Made by a program: the position numbers and the translations under genes
Notes under the pieces: model-generated
Seen by the model: only the letters and a program-made list of their open reading frames with translations
The model's database searches: none
Told to the model about the DNA's origin: nothing
Part shown: piece after piece, positions 23,433 through 35,500 of the stretch
Layout: every line of letters begins with the position of its first letter
Numbering within the stretch: the stretch's first letter is position 1
From: Cryptomeria japonica
Taxonomy: Eukaryota; Streptophyta; Pinopsida; Cupressales; Cupressaceae
Assembly (NCBI RefSeq): GCF_030272615.1
Contig: NC_081411.1
Coordinates: 42,335,140-42,399,139 of the forward strand
Direction: 5' to 3'
DNA: 64,000 bases

Positions 23433-23508
23433 ATATCTAGCATCGAATTGTTGATTGATGCTCCTCTTTTGATATCTAGCATCGAATTGTTGATTGATAC
23501 TCCTCTTC
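23433..23508. repeat. 39 bp tandem duplication
   Basis: ATATCTAGCATCGAATTG occurs at 23433 and 23472, each followed by TTGATTGAT and CTCCTCTT. Confidence 0.95.
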
Positions 23509-23559
23509 ATTTGGATCTTCTTTTTGTAGCAAAATCAGATGTTGATCAAGGATTTCATC

Positions 23560-24250
23560 CTCTTGAAATATATTTGAGTCACTTCCTTCTTTTTCAAATT
23601 GATCTACAACTTCACAATCATTTAAGTCACTTAATCCTTTGATTAAGTTCTCCATCTTTGATTTTTTATTCTATTCGCTAGTACAAACAACTTGTAGCTC
23701 ACTCCTTTCATTGTGGGATGATGTTGCAATACACTCTTCTTCTGATGATGCCAAGTTCATTTGTTGAAAGTATGCACTTCAAATTTTATCTGTAATGCAT
23801 TCCTTTGATGGCTCTGGTAATCCCAATTGACACTTGATTTGGTTGATAGATTCTTCACACAATGAACAAGTAAATTATGAATGGGTGGTGTTATGAATCC
23901 TGCACCAAACACGATAACAATATGTTTTCTATGCATAATCCAAGACTTAATTGATTCTCAATCAATCTTTTGTATCTCGTGAATGCTTCCTTTCTCACTT
24001 CTAGAACATTAAAATCATCAGGCTCTACGAATAGCACTAGCTTGAGAACATCCCAAAAAAATATTTTTCCCTATAAAACTAACTCAATTCTTGACAAGAT
24101 CAAGCAATGCATCTCATCATCTTCAGTTGTATTGTGGATTCTACATTTTCCTAGTAATGCAAAGTAAGAAAAATTCCTAGGATGTAGTTGTGCATTCAAA
24201 ACCCACCTAAGATGAAGAATATCATCTTGACGACTATCCTGACCACAAGA
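23560..24250 (-). pseudogene. gypsy polyprotein spacer remnant
   Basis: Minus-strand pieces 'CYRVWCRIHNTTHS', stop, 'FTCSLCEESINQIKCQLGLP' match the C/H-rich spacer of the 20.0-20.3 kb relic. An upstream 'ALLGKCRIHNTTEDDEMHC' resembles a second, partial copy of the motif. Frames are broken. It indicates another decayed member of the same gypsy lineage, lying downstream on the minus strand of the LTR start at 28128. Confidence 0.4.
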
Positions 24251-24597
24251 AACATGAGACTATTACCCACTCAATGAGAAATCTTTTTAGATTTTCAAAA
24301 TTTTCACTATTTTTTTGGATTTTTTCAACATAAAAGAGATCTAGCATATCTCAAATTTAACTTTTGAAATCTCGTGCTAGTTCCAACCTATTGTAGATTT
24401 GAACATGAATATACATCCCATCTTTTTTGCAAATTTGGTTTATAATTCAGCTTTCTTGATGAATTGATACTATCCAATAATTAGCTGTCCTAGTGCCAAT
24501 TCTATTGATGTGTGTTTTGTGACATACTCCAATGAATAAGGAAACCTTAAATGCTAAACAAAGTGACCAAATGAGGTAACCCCAAGGTTCTCTAATG

Positions 24598-24805
24598 TCA
24601 AGTTTTGACGATGTAATGGATAGGCTCAGTGAATGGTGTGATTTGTCGGTATTATAAAGGAACTTACACTTTTCTTTGGAACTAGAATACTAAACTAAAT
24701 TTGAACTCCAATTAAAAGACAAAAGGATAAGGGTTAGAGAATCTAATCTAAAAATCTAAGGAAAATGATAATAATGGATAGTGCTTAGATAGACAAATTC
24801 CTTAT
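24598..24805. repeat. direct repeat copy 2 (about 210 bp)
   Basis: Partner of 23131-23340, about 1.47 kb away in direct orientation, with substitutions and small indels. Confidence 0.8.
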
Positions 24806-26734
24806 ATCAAGCCTTGTTTCACCATGAGGAAACAACTATACAAAACTAAAGCAATCTCCAAAGGAAATGAATGATTTTCATATTGCAAACATCTATTCAA
24901 ATTTACCCAATGTTAGCATAATCCAAATGAACATCCACAATTAAACCATTGCCAAATGATGTTTAGACTAACCATGCAAAGTAACTTGCAATGAACAAGA
25001 TACAGATGGTATGGACCAATGAATTGATCACATATCATCGCATTTCTCCATCAAAATCAATGAACTTTAACTAATTGAGAAGTAGAAAGCATGTAAAATG
25101 TTGAAACAACACACAAAGATTCGCCATATCTTCAATGAAAATCATGTATGTTTATTCCATCATAGTCTTGGCAACAATTTATGATCTAATGCTAATAGAT
25201 TTCCACAATCCATGAAATTTTTCTACACTCCATGAAAAAAACTCTCACACAATCAAATCCAAAAGCAGTACAGAAAAATTTATGATCCCCTCCTCCTCCT
25301 CCTCCTACCACTACTAATACTATTATGGATTCTAACTATTCACTATTCTATTACTGCTCTATTAACATTGCAAATGTGAGGCCAAGCCTTATATAGACTT
25401 CTTGATTATAAATGAAGGGCCCAAATTGATTCTAAATCAAAGGCCAAGATAGTTCAATGAAACCCTAAAATGAGGTAGTTATAAGAACCACCACCTTACA
25501 TTGAACACCATTCAATGAGATGATTACATATCTTTGAATACATATCCTTTTGAGGAAAAGAACCAATGAAAATTAACATAGCCTCAATGGCACAATTTAC
25601 AAGAAGATGAAATTTCATTCAATGTATCCACATGTCCACTTGTTGATAAGTTAGGTTCAATGAATGTGGACATGATGACTTGGAATTGTTAGATTGGTTG
25701 ATGATGAATGGGTGCCACTTTAGCTTATATTTGTTGTAAACTTTCATCATTATCACAAAGAAGTATTTGAATCTCTTAGCAATATCTCTTGATACTCAAT
25801 ATTATCCAATCTTTTGACTGATTGTGATGGTTCATATTCCCTAATTGCATCATCATGGAATCCTTCATGTTGTCCTTGACGTTGATATTTTATCTTTGAA
25901 ATCCTTTGTCTCGAAAAATCCTTGATTTGCTTCCTTGTCTTTGAACTTCATTGTGCATTCCATCTTCACCTTTGGAATTATTCATGATGTCCTTGACTTT
26001 GATCTTGATTAGTTTAGTATTCACCTTCATCTTTTGTTTTCTTTATCTTGAAAACCCTTAAGCATTGTAGAGTATTTCATGTTGTAATTATCTTCTTTGT
26101 CACCATCTTGCACATGTGAATCTTGTCATCCCTCACATTATTGAGTCTTCCCTTGCATTACTTGATCTCTCTTATGTTTCCTTGATCTTCCTTGCACCAT
26201 TCTTTCTGTATTACTTAAAAGACGAAATTGCTTGAACTATGATTGTGAATGAAACCCTCAGTTAGTGAAATGCAAGAAATTGATAAGGAAATGAGCGAGA
26301 ATCTTGCATTCTTGAACTTAAATTGAAAGACTATGAAAGAATTCTCATGAAAATCATTCTTCCATAAAACTTTGTAAAACAATATCAGCAATAACTTCAA
26401 TAATTCATACAAATTCACTTCACAAAGCCTTTCCTACAATTTGTTATTAGCACTTTTCAACTTGGAAAATCTAGAAGCTCGGGTCTGGAAATTGATTTGA
26501 AGATGAAAAAATTCACCTAAATCTGAATGTCTATCTTTTCTCCTCTCAAAGTTGCCTCCCTCTAGGTCTGGTTCACCTCAAATCTGATTCTCTTTGATCA
26601 AAGTCACCTCCAATCTGTTGGACTTAGCCTTAAAATCTGATAAAAAATTACCTTATTTGTTGGAAATCAGTTCCAATATGCTAAAGCTTGCACTTGTTCT
26701 ACTCTCAATCTGCTTTGAATTGAATTTGATTTGA
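24806..26734. other. no recognisable gene; probable retroelement leader or internal debris
   Basis: AT-rich sequence without a supportable frame. A short CTC/CTA triplet run lies near 25290-25310. From position it could be the R-U5 and internal region of the minus-strand element that starts at 28128, but no primer site or LTR end is identifiable. Confidence 0.4.
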
Positions 26735-26761
26735 TGAGGAAATAAAATGTTTTCAACTTTC

Positions 26762-26769
26762 ATTTATAG
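26762..26769 (-). promoter_or_regulatory. TATA box of minus-strand LTR
   Basis: AGCGCTATAAATGAAAG on the minus strand, about 1.36 kb from the LTR start. The plus-strand unit has the similar GCGCTATATAAGG at 31909-31920. A weaker GTGTATAAAGGGAG lies upstream near 26960. Confidence 0.5.
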
Positions 26770-27539
26770 CGCTTCATGTTTGAAGTAACAATCTTGTACC
26801 AAGGCTGACCTAGGTGATAATTTATTTGTTTTTTCACTTGTATTGATCTGATGTCAAGTCAACTGGGCATTAATTCATGTTTTCTTCTTTCAAAATTTTA
26901 AATGTCTAAACCCCTCTCCAAGGTCAGCCAACCTTGATGGTTTGAGCACTCCCTTTATACACCTTGTTTTGGAAGGAATCTCCAAGCTTTCCAAGCCAAG
27001 TCGGCAAGTCGGCCTTTGGATGTCATTAATTTCACTGTGAATTAGCCGGGGCAGGATTTGTACTTATAGAAGGACAAGGGTGAGCGCATTTCCAACTCAG
27101 GCAAGGACTGCAAGGGTGCATTGATGAGGTGTTCATGGACAAGCAAGGCATGAATTGAGGATTGACAGGGACAAACGAAAGCGGGTTTGAGAGGTTGGCA
27201 GCAACAAAGATGGGCAGCTTTGAGGGTTTGTCCTGGACAAGGGAAGGCGGGATTCCAAGGTGGATAGGGACTACCTTGGGCGCAAATAAGAGTAGTGCAA
27301 GGATTTTTAAGGTGCAAGGATTTTTCAAGTGCAAATCCATGTTGTAGAGGGACAACAAATGGCGGGTTTGGGAGGTAGTCTGGGACTAGGAAGGGAGCAA
27401 ATCAAGGTTGATAAGGGATTCAGTGTATAAAAATAAGGTTGTGAAGGACTGGTGTATACCTTTTGCAAGGTTGTCGAGGATTTTTTTACAAATGCCTAAG
27501 GGAAAATTCAAACTTGATGAGGATAATCCACACCTGGAC

Positions 27540-27710
27540 CTTGGATTCCACACATCAATTTTGGATTTCCTTACTTGAACTTACAATTGTGAATCTCAAT
27601 TCTAGAATTCCCTATCTCAACTATGGATTTTCATCTTTGAATTCCATATCTCAAGCAAGGATTTCAACATTCCTATCTTGGATTCCATATTTTAAATAAT
27701 GGTTTTCCAT
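27540..27710. repeat. degenerate short tandem repeats
   Basis: Repeats of about 30 bp built on TTGGATT-CCATAT-TCAA-type words (GGATTCCACA, GAATTCCCTATCTCAA, GAATTCCATATCTCAA, GGATTCCATATTTTAA), within the U3 of the minus-strand LTR. Confidence 0.6.
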
Positions 27711-28128
27711 AAAATTGCAACCTTGTCCAAGCATTTTTCACAAAATTTTCCTTATTTCTTCTCCTATCTGATAAAGAATTTTCCTTGTCAAGATATCACA
27801 TCCTTGGATTTTTGCATTTTTTTTTCACACTTGACATTTCCAAACTTTGCAGTCTTCTGACAACTTTTCTTGCTTTGTGAAGTTTCACTCATGGATTTTG
27901 AACTTGAATACCTGACTCATACCTCACCTAAGGATAAAACTTTGCACTCGAACTCACTTCAAGGATTTATCCATACACTATTCCCAGACTAACAAGACAT
28001 TACTACCTTCCCCAAAGACTAAAAGATCAAAATTATTGCCAAGCTAAAAGACAGCTAAGCAAAACGCTAAGCTAATAAGCTAAAAAAAAAGGGTCCCCAT
28101 TTACAATGGAGCATGCGTGTTTACAACA

Positions 28129-29190
28129 CAAGTGATAGGTATATTGCTAGACAAAGGTACTTGGTATGTTCACCTAAACATTTATGAATTCTAACATACC
28201 AATGGCATAAATGGTCCACACCAAGCTGATTTATGCTCAGGTGCAAGACAAAGTCTACAAATAATGTCATATCTAGTGTGAAATCATTCACCTTACAACA
28301 TCTTCAACAACTGGCCCATGTCTTTCTGCATCTACATTATTGGGATATTTATTAGATGGCATATGTCTTTTCTTCAGCAAAATATGCAAAAAGAGAGAAG
28401 GAAAAATAAACAGACTCAAAGAAATACTCGTATTTTAATAAACCTAACTCTTCTAGAAATATGTTATCTATTTAGTATTCTTGACTATTGATCTCGTAAT
28501 AATCATGAGTATCAAAATTATTTTTTTTGTGTTTCATGGGTTATCTGCATATCTCACCATTGAAGCAAACAGAGAAAGCCAAGAAATAATTGTCAAGACC
28601 AAAAACAATATTTACTAAACATCTAAATATTTAACTATTTGATTACGTATAAAAATGTTGGCACTTAGTGAAACAACGTACTCTTTTGAAGTATCCCATG
28701 ACCCCTCCTAAGAATATTTGTAGCTACTTCAGCATATTGTTAAAAGTTCAAAACTATTTTTTTTCCTCAATTAATCTATGATATTAATTTTTAGTCTAGG
28801 GCATCCAGGAGAACCTCGTAGCTTAAAGACTTTTCTTTACCAATTTTGAATTCATCTTTGTTGCAATTGGAAGGCAAAAAAAATGATCTCAAAATGAAGT
28901 AAACTGAGAAACAATGACAATAATAGCAATTGGTTTATTTTGCTTCCAATATGACGAATTTGTCGGTCAAATTATTGTATCTCTTGCATGGCTTTGGAAG
29001 TTTCTTTTTGCAATTGCTGTGGTGAATGGATGGAAAAAAAAATTAAAAACCACTAAATCTTCCCTCATTAACAGGTTTTAAGTGAAATATTTACAGGCTA
29101 ACCAAATTGGAGAGGGGTCATTTTCTCAGCAATAAATCCCTTTAAGCCTCCCCTCCCAAGATTCCTGGTGGTGAATTAAAATTGTGGTCG
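28129..29190. other. spacer between two LTR-type insertions
   Basis: AT-rich DNA with no frame I can support. It is continuous with 36833 onward if the 29191-36827 unit is removed. Confidence 0.5.
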
Positions 29191-29213
29191 TGTTGTGACC
29201 ATTTCACACATCG

Positions 29214-29230
29214 CCCCATCGCAAATGGGG
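29214..29230 (+). repeat. terminal hairpin motif
   Basis: CCCCAT-CGCAA-ATGGGG forms a perfect six-base-pair stem a few bases inside the unit. Related motifs occur at the same place in the minus-strand starts at 23125 and 28128. Confidence 0.8.
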
Positions 29231-29635
29231 ACCCCCTCTTTTTTGCTTGTTTTTTTGCTCGTTTTCGCTTTCGTTTTAGGGTTTTGTTAGTTAGTTGGTT
29301 GTCTGGATTTAGGGCCAAGCCTTAGGGTTTTAAATTTTTGCCTTTTCAAGCCAAAATCCAGTCATTTTTTAGAGCTTTCTGAGCTTCTTTTCTAGAATGC
29401 GAATTTTTGAATGCAATGAATTCGCCAGAATGGTCTAATTTTCAATTAGAATGTTCATACAGAGCTTAAACTTGTCTAAATGATGACCGTCAATATGAAT
29501 TTTTGTCTGATTGAATATTTTTGACCAAATTTTGACTTTTTTGAAGTTTGATCCTGGGCATTGGAATTGATTTGTTTTCGCCTCGTGAAGTGTTAAAATG
29601 TGAAAAATCTTGTTATTTTGGCCTGTAGGAGCAAA

Positions 29636-31583
29636 ATCGCTCCTGTCCCTCAGTGAAGGACGGGAGCTCAATTTCAAATATCTCATCATCCTTGCAGAGT
29701 CCAGAGAAATTTTACGTTTGAAGTGATAGAGAACGACAAGATCTTCCCATTGAATATAAATTGAAGATTTTCATGAGCACAGAAAGGCCTCCAGGAAGAA
29801 AATCGCTCCTGTCCCTCAGTAAAGGACCGGAGCTACGATTCAAATTTCGTTTTGTCCTTGCAAGATTTTGATAACTTAACAATTTGAGGACGCCCGAAGG
29901 AAGATGCTTTGCCAAATGAATATAATTTGAGATGCAAAAACGAAGGAAAATGACCTATATTGACTAAATCGCTCCTGTCCCTCTCCAAGGGACCAGGGCG
30001 AGGTACCTTGTAGCTCTCGTCCCTCTCCCAGTGACCAGAGCGATTTCCTCCATTTTGCAAAATCCAGACAAGGGTCAAGGCAAGTTTACGTTCAAAAACG
30101 AAGGAGAACATGAGATGAACGCATTGAATATAATTTGAAGATTTTTTGGACGTCCATACCAGTGCTAAATGCCTAGTTCGCTCCTGTCCTTCAGGAAGGG
30201 ACCAGAGCGATTTTTGATATAATTGCTTTTCTTGCAAAATTACAAATAATGTAAAGGCATGGGTGGATAGAGTGAAGAAGGACGACTCCGTTGAATATAA
30301 ACTTGGAACCTGGCAAAGTAAGATAAAGGCCACAAAGGGAGGATCGCTCCTGTCCCTCTCCAAGGGACCAGGGCGATACAATGGTGATGATACGTCCCTC
30401 CAAAGTTCAAGGTCGTCCCTCCAAGGTTCAAGGCCGATCCAAGTCAAGACGAAGGGTGGCGAAGACATCTCAAGGCATTTCCATCAAGCGCAACGTTGCA
30501 AGGGTCATCACATGGAAGGATTTGCGCTCTAAGACCCAGATCGCTCCTGTCCTTTGGGAAAGGACTAGAGCGATATCTACATAATGGCGTAAATTTCAAA
30601 AGGCAAACAAGTTTCAAGTTACCAAGAGGGTCGAAAGGACATCATTCCACGCAATGAAGATAATTGCAAGTTGGTACAAACAAGAACAAGCACATAATGA
30701 TGAACTTCGCTCCTGTCCCTCAGGAAGGGACCAGAGCGATATTAGATGTATTGATCAATTCATGCAAAATTCGCGTAAGGACAATATATTGCAATGTTCT
30801 GGAGGGTCCATGGTATGACAACAAGGTGATAAACAAGAGTTTTGAACGTCCAAAAATCGCCAAATGGTGTAAAGGCCCCACATCGCTCCTGTCCTTTGGA
30901 CAAGGACCAGGGCGATCCTATCAAAAGCGCTCATACCCCTCCAAAATCGAAGCAAGGCGAGGTTAAGCAAGACAAGGGACGGCGTTTGGAAAACATCACA
31001 ATGAAGGATCGAAGGTCAAAAATGCATATTGAACGTGAAAAAATCAAGATCGCTCCTGTCCTTTGGACAAGGACCAAGGCGATCCTATCAAAACACTCAC
31101 GTTCCTTCAAAGATCAAGGCGAAGCGAGGTTAGGAAATGCGAAGGACGACGTTTGAAGGACATTGCAAAGGAGATCGAAGTTTAAAAGTCGCCAAGATCA
31201 AGGAGAAATCATGGATCGCTCCTGTCCCTCTCCAAGGGACAAGGGCGATAGTCCCTTTAATACATCTAAACACATAATAAAAGCAAAGGGAAATAAGCTC
31301 AAAGGACACGAACATGGATGTTGTTCGCCTCGCATTGATATTTCGAAGGTCAAAGATACAAGATGAACATGAAGACATGGAGATCGCTCCTGTCCCTCTC
31401 CAAGGGACCAGGGCGATAATGATCATGAGATGCATTTACTCGCACAAGAGAGGCATTCAAATTCGAAGGACCACCAGATGATCGATTTGGGAGGTGAAAA
31501 TGAAGGAGTTAAACGTTAAAAACGCAAGAATCTAGACCAAAATCATGGATCGCTCCTGTCCCTCTCCAAGGGACCAGAGCGAT
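29636..31583 (+). repeat. phased array of 13 imperfect palindromes, about 166 bp period
   Basis: A 35 bp imperfect palindrome (left arm ATCGCTCCTGTCCCT, right arm AGGGACCAGGGCGAT, with variants) starts at 29636, 29802, 29968, 30012, 30177, 30343, 30540, 30706, 30882, 31049, 31215, 31383 and 31549. Steps are 166, 166, 44, 165, 166, 197, 166, 176, 167, 166, 168 and 166 bases. The roughly 130 bp between units are far less similar than the palindromes, although words such as TTGAATATAATTTGAAG recur. The array ends about 330 bp before the TATA box at 31912. Confidence 0.9.
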
Positions 31584-31904
31584 GAGGTACGTCCCTTTCA
31601 TCTTCATATTTTTGGCGCCAAATTAAACAATTCGAATTTCATTAAATGCTTAATCGATTTAAAAATTGAAAATCTTATTTTTTATTGGCATTTAATATGG
31701 CGTTAAACACTTATTAATTATTTTTGCCTTTATTTAAAATCGAAATCCTCAATTAAAAAACGCAAGGCATTAAATAATTAATTAATTAATTAATAAAAAA
31801 TCGATTTGAGCGCTCATATGTGGAGGTCGGCCTTGTCATTTCATTGCAAATCAAAAAAAAAAAATGGTTATATTTCATCAAGTCGGCCAAAGGGGTAAAG
31901 GATG
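31584..31904 (+). other. AT-rich promoter-proximal spacer
   Basis: AT-rich sequence with an ATTAATTA run near 31774-31795 and an A-tract at 31853-31864. No coding signal. Confidence 0.5.
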
Positions 31905-31945
31905 CAAGCGCTATATAAGGGGGGTAAAAGTTATCATTTCTACAT
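31905..31945 (+). promoter_or_regulatory. core promoter with TATA box
   Basis: TATATAA at 31912-31918 in the context AGCGCTATATAAGGGGGG. It is placed between the palindrome array and the ORF and shares GCGCTATA with the promoter of the related minus-strand LTR at 26769. Transcription would start near 31945. Confidence 0.55.
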
Positions 31946-32537
31946 TATTATTTTACCTTCTCTACATGCGAATTAAGGGAGGCGAATATGGTGCGAAGTG
32001 TGTTCAAGGGTGGTGCGAGTTTCATTCATCCAAGGGTGGCGTGCTTAGATATTCCCAAGGTGGTGCGATTGCAAACCAAAGGTGGCGTAGACATTCCCAA
32101 GGTGGTGCGAATTTGAAGATCCATCCAAGACCACGCCTAAGGCGAATTTGCTAAAGACTTGGAGATTTGTTAGTGCGAATTTGAAGATCCATTTGAGACC
32201 ACGTCAAAGGCAATAATTGAAGATCACATTCTATCCGGGAGTGGCGAAGTCAATTTTGAGGGGATCATATTGAAGACTATCTTTATACCTCAATTTTGCC
32301 TAGGCAAATTTTGTTTTTGCATTCTAGAGTTAGCTCTCTATTGAGGTATGGCGATTTAATTGTTATTGCTTTATTCATTTATCGTCATATTTCAAATTTT
32401 TGAAATTTTGAATCTTGAATTTCTCTTGGCTCAATCGTTGTATTTTAGGAAATAATAACTCTAGAGACTTACCATAAGGTTTCCTAAAATTTATCTCTCT
32501 TATTTACGTTATTTATTGCAAAAATCTATTTCTTATA
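31946..32537 (+). other. untranslated leader with short GGTGCGA repeats
   Basis: Repeated phrases GGTGGCG/GGTGCGA and CCAAGGTGG at 31990-32120, and TTGAAGATCCATCCAAGACCA partly repeated near 32180. A TTGTGTAG tract just before the ATG at 32556 looks like a possible splice acceptor, so the leader may contain an intron. Confidence 0.4.
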
Positions 32538-35500
32538 ATGAAATGTTGTGTAGGTATGGCGACCCCAAAGGCGGGAGCATCCACCAGTCGCTCGGCTCTC
32601 ATGAAAGAAGATCAGAAGACTGAAGAAGTGGAGACCAAGATCGTGTCCAAGTGGAGCAACATTGGAGATACAAACTTGGGGAACTTTAGCACGAAGAAGT
32701 TTCGAGAGGTCCCTTACATCGGCAAGCCATCACCTGTCGCCCGGAGAATAATAGAGAGTGGCATCATCAAGGCGGCCGGTTTTCCTCCAGCCATTCAGTG
32801 CCACGAGTTGATGATCGAGTGTGCCCGTCATTACAATCCACAGTCCAGGACAATTGTGTCCAATGAGGGAAACATTTTGGCGTACCTTTCAGAGGAAGCC
32901 ATAAGTGAAGCCTTCCATCTTCCAGAGCACAGGGACATGATATACAAGAGTATTGAAGGAGCCAGATCAGTGTACGATGATGATCCAGATGCTTGCCTAA
33001 GCATAATCAACAAGAACTGGCTACTTAAGAGTCGTCCCCGTCTGAGCAAAGTACCGAACACACCACACAGGATTGATTTCCAAGAGGAGTACAGAGATTT
33101 GATTACCATGCTCAACAGAATTACAGGAGCACCTCATGCCTTCTATTTTGAGAAATGGATGTTTTACTTCATCCAGGTGATTGTTCAAGGAAAGGGTACA
33201 ATACATTGGGCTAGGATAATTAGCCATTGCTTAGACGTACAGTTGAGAAGACTCAGGGCTACTAAGTCCTTCCACATGAGTTCATATGTCATCTATGCCT
33301 TAATCAGGAGCGTTGAGTACGCAGGACTACCTCACAGAGGAGTGATTGGAAGAGGACCCGGCGAGGTCAGAGTTTGTGAATCCTATACCTACTTGCATCA
33401 TCCACCAGGGAAGAACTACAAGTTAATCAATGATACTTTCACGATGAACATCACAAGGACGTTGCAAGGAGGGATTCACAACAGATTATCTCAGGATGCC
33501 CAGGAATTCATCAAGAGGTACGGTGCTTGGTTCATTCAGTTTCCCAAGTTCACTTACATCAGAGTGTATGGATGTCCTTTACCTCCATACATGTTGCCGA
33601 GGTACCCGACAGACAGAATTGTGTTACTTGAAGTAACAAGGCAGTTGGCAGCATATGTGAAGGCATTCAGACACAGGCATCAGAATGGAGTTCAGGTACC
33701 TATTATTTTGGGTAATTCAGTTGAGGTATGTCCTACTGTCTTAGCCATGGATGACGCAGAGAAGGAGTTAGCCTTGTATCCTTTTTCATCTTTTGCTTGG
33801 AGGAATAGTTTTGATCCACATGGACATTTAGAGGAGACAGTCGGTAGAAGATTTAGACATGAGTACCAGATTGAAGATTTTATGATGAATCTCCTAGATG
33901 ATCTCGAAGTGAAACGAAAGATACATTCTAGATTGCCTTTGGATTTCATCAGGAAATGTAAGATTTACAGAGTAGCCGACCAAGCTCAGGACAACGGCAG
34001 GCACATCCAATCTTCATATGATAGAGAAAGCAAAACAATAAGTTTGAATTGGAATGAGCCCGAAGCCGTGGATTTAAATGATTTGATGGCACCAGTCTTG
34101 TCTTGTACTCGCAGATGGATAGACGTTCAACATCAGAAGTTGAGAGAACAAGGCATAGCTATGTCTTTTACTTTGGAAGAAAAGCCAGCCGAAGGTGGAG
34201 CCAGTGTTAGTGAAGGCAATCCCAATCCTAGGAATTCAGGTGAAGGTAACCTTCGATGTGCCAGTGAGGGCAATCTCCATTCGAGAGGTTCGAAGAGAAA
34301 GGAAAGATCAGAAAAGAAAGAACCTTCCAAGAAAAAGCAAGGTGCCAACAAAGATCAAGCACCAGGTACTTCTTCCAGACCAGAGGATAGAACAATTCGA
34401 GTGGAAGAATCCATGGAATCGATGGTACAGAATGATAGGCAGGAGGAAGGACAGGCACAGCATGTTTCATCCGATGGATCCCTCCAAGACTATGATTTAG
34501 ATAATGATAATGAAGTAACATCTCCTCCCAGACAAGAAGAAATAGTACATAAAGAGATTCAAGTTCAAGAGACAAGATCAAATATCCCAGATTGGTTGAA
34601 GGAAAGATTGACTAAGGTGATCGTAATTGAGGACGAGGACAGTGCAATTGATTTAGAGAGCCTTGTTGGACGTTCACATATGACAACAGAGAAGAAGAAG
34701 GCTACAAAGATGTCCAAGATGGTTCGAGATGAGACTGGATCTAGAAAACTGCAGATAGCTACACCGGCAGCAGACAAATATGAGGGTGAGATCCTAGCAG
34801 AGGACTATCATATACAGACTATTGAATTAGGACCATCCACAGCAGAGCAGACTTTAGATGATGCCACCGATACATTTGAGGCATTGAAGGATAAGTTTAG
34901 AGAAGAAGTAGAAAAGAATAGAAAGCTTGAGAAAGAGGTCGGTGCATGGAGGACATATTTCAGTCACATCAATGAACCTTTGGGACGTCAGGATCCAGTT
35001 AGATCACCATTGCAGGCATTGCCCCTTCAATCAATCAATGAAGCAGAAAGATTCAGGAATATGGTCCAGCGTACATGTAGTTGGATGGATAGATCTCACA
35101 CGGTGGCCATTGAGTTTGTTACAAGGATGTCGAAGATCACCCATCAGGCTATCCAAGTTCTTGAGATAATCCACAGATTGATGGCAACAGTAGCCGCATT
35201 TGCCCATACCAAGGACGTTGTCATCCCTGTCTTGAAAGTTATAAGACATACATCCAGAAGAATTTTAGCACAAGAAAAGATCTTGGAAGGTGATTCTCAC
35301 AGTTTGTTTCAGTGGTCAACCTTACTCCATATAAAGAGTGTTCTCTTTGAGGACATCAGTGTCAGATGTGGTCAAGTTGAGGAGGTGATCAATCCGATCC
35401 AGGACAGAGTATTTGAGGTACTTCGTACCATTCTTGGCAGAAGGATCGAGGTCGAGACAGATGTGGATTTACAAGAATTTGAAGATAGAATCAAGATCAT

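Larger units (their letters stand above)
26735..28128 (-). mobile_element. LTR U3 region, same superfamily as 29191 unit
   Basis: Read on the minus strand from 28128 it begins TGTTGTAAACACGCATGCTC followed by CATTGTAAATGGGGACCC, matching the start pattern of the units at 29191 and 23125. Diverged short repeats follow (27040-27710), then a Cys-free, pyrimidine-rich stretch and a TATA box at 26769-26762. No ORF is present. CAAGT flanks the start at 28129-28133, but no second copy was found, so the other end is unknown. Confidence 0.55.

Noticed and set aside
27032-27358. Cys/Pro-rich minus-strand ORFs (91 and 108 codons)
   Set aside because: Two overlapping frames over a degenerate GGACAAGG-type repeat in an LTR U3; composition follows the repeat, not a protein family.
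30263-31366. Plus-strand open frames of 67-104 codons across the same array
   Set aside because: Same cause: overlapping frames through repeats, rich in Arg/Lys/Ser/Gly, no independent evidence of coding.
29833-31435. Minus-strand open frames with repeated 'VPWRGTGAI' peptides, up to 211 codons
   Set aside because: They are translations of the palindrome array in opposite strands and frames. The peptide repeats simply mirror the DNA repeat and have no start or context support.
29636-31583. Regularly spaced palindromic repeats resembling a CRISPR array
   Set aside because: The DNA is plant nuclear. Spacers are about 130 bp and not unique protospacer-like sequences, the repeats are variable, and the array lies inside an LTR-type unit. 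No cas genes are present.
32831-35249. Antisense and out-of-frame ORFs within the 1,079-codon gene
   Set aside because: Shadows of the long plus-strand frame; no motifs, and the sense frame explains the composition.
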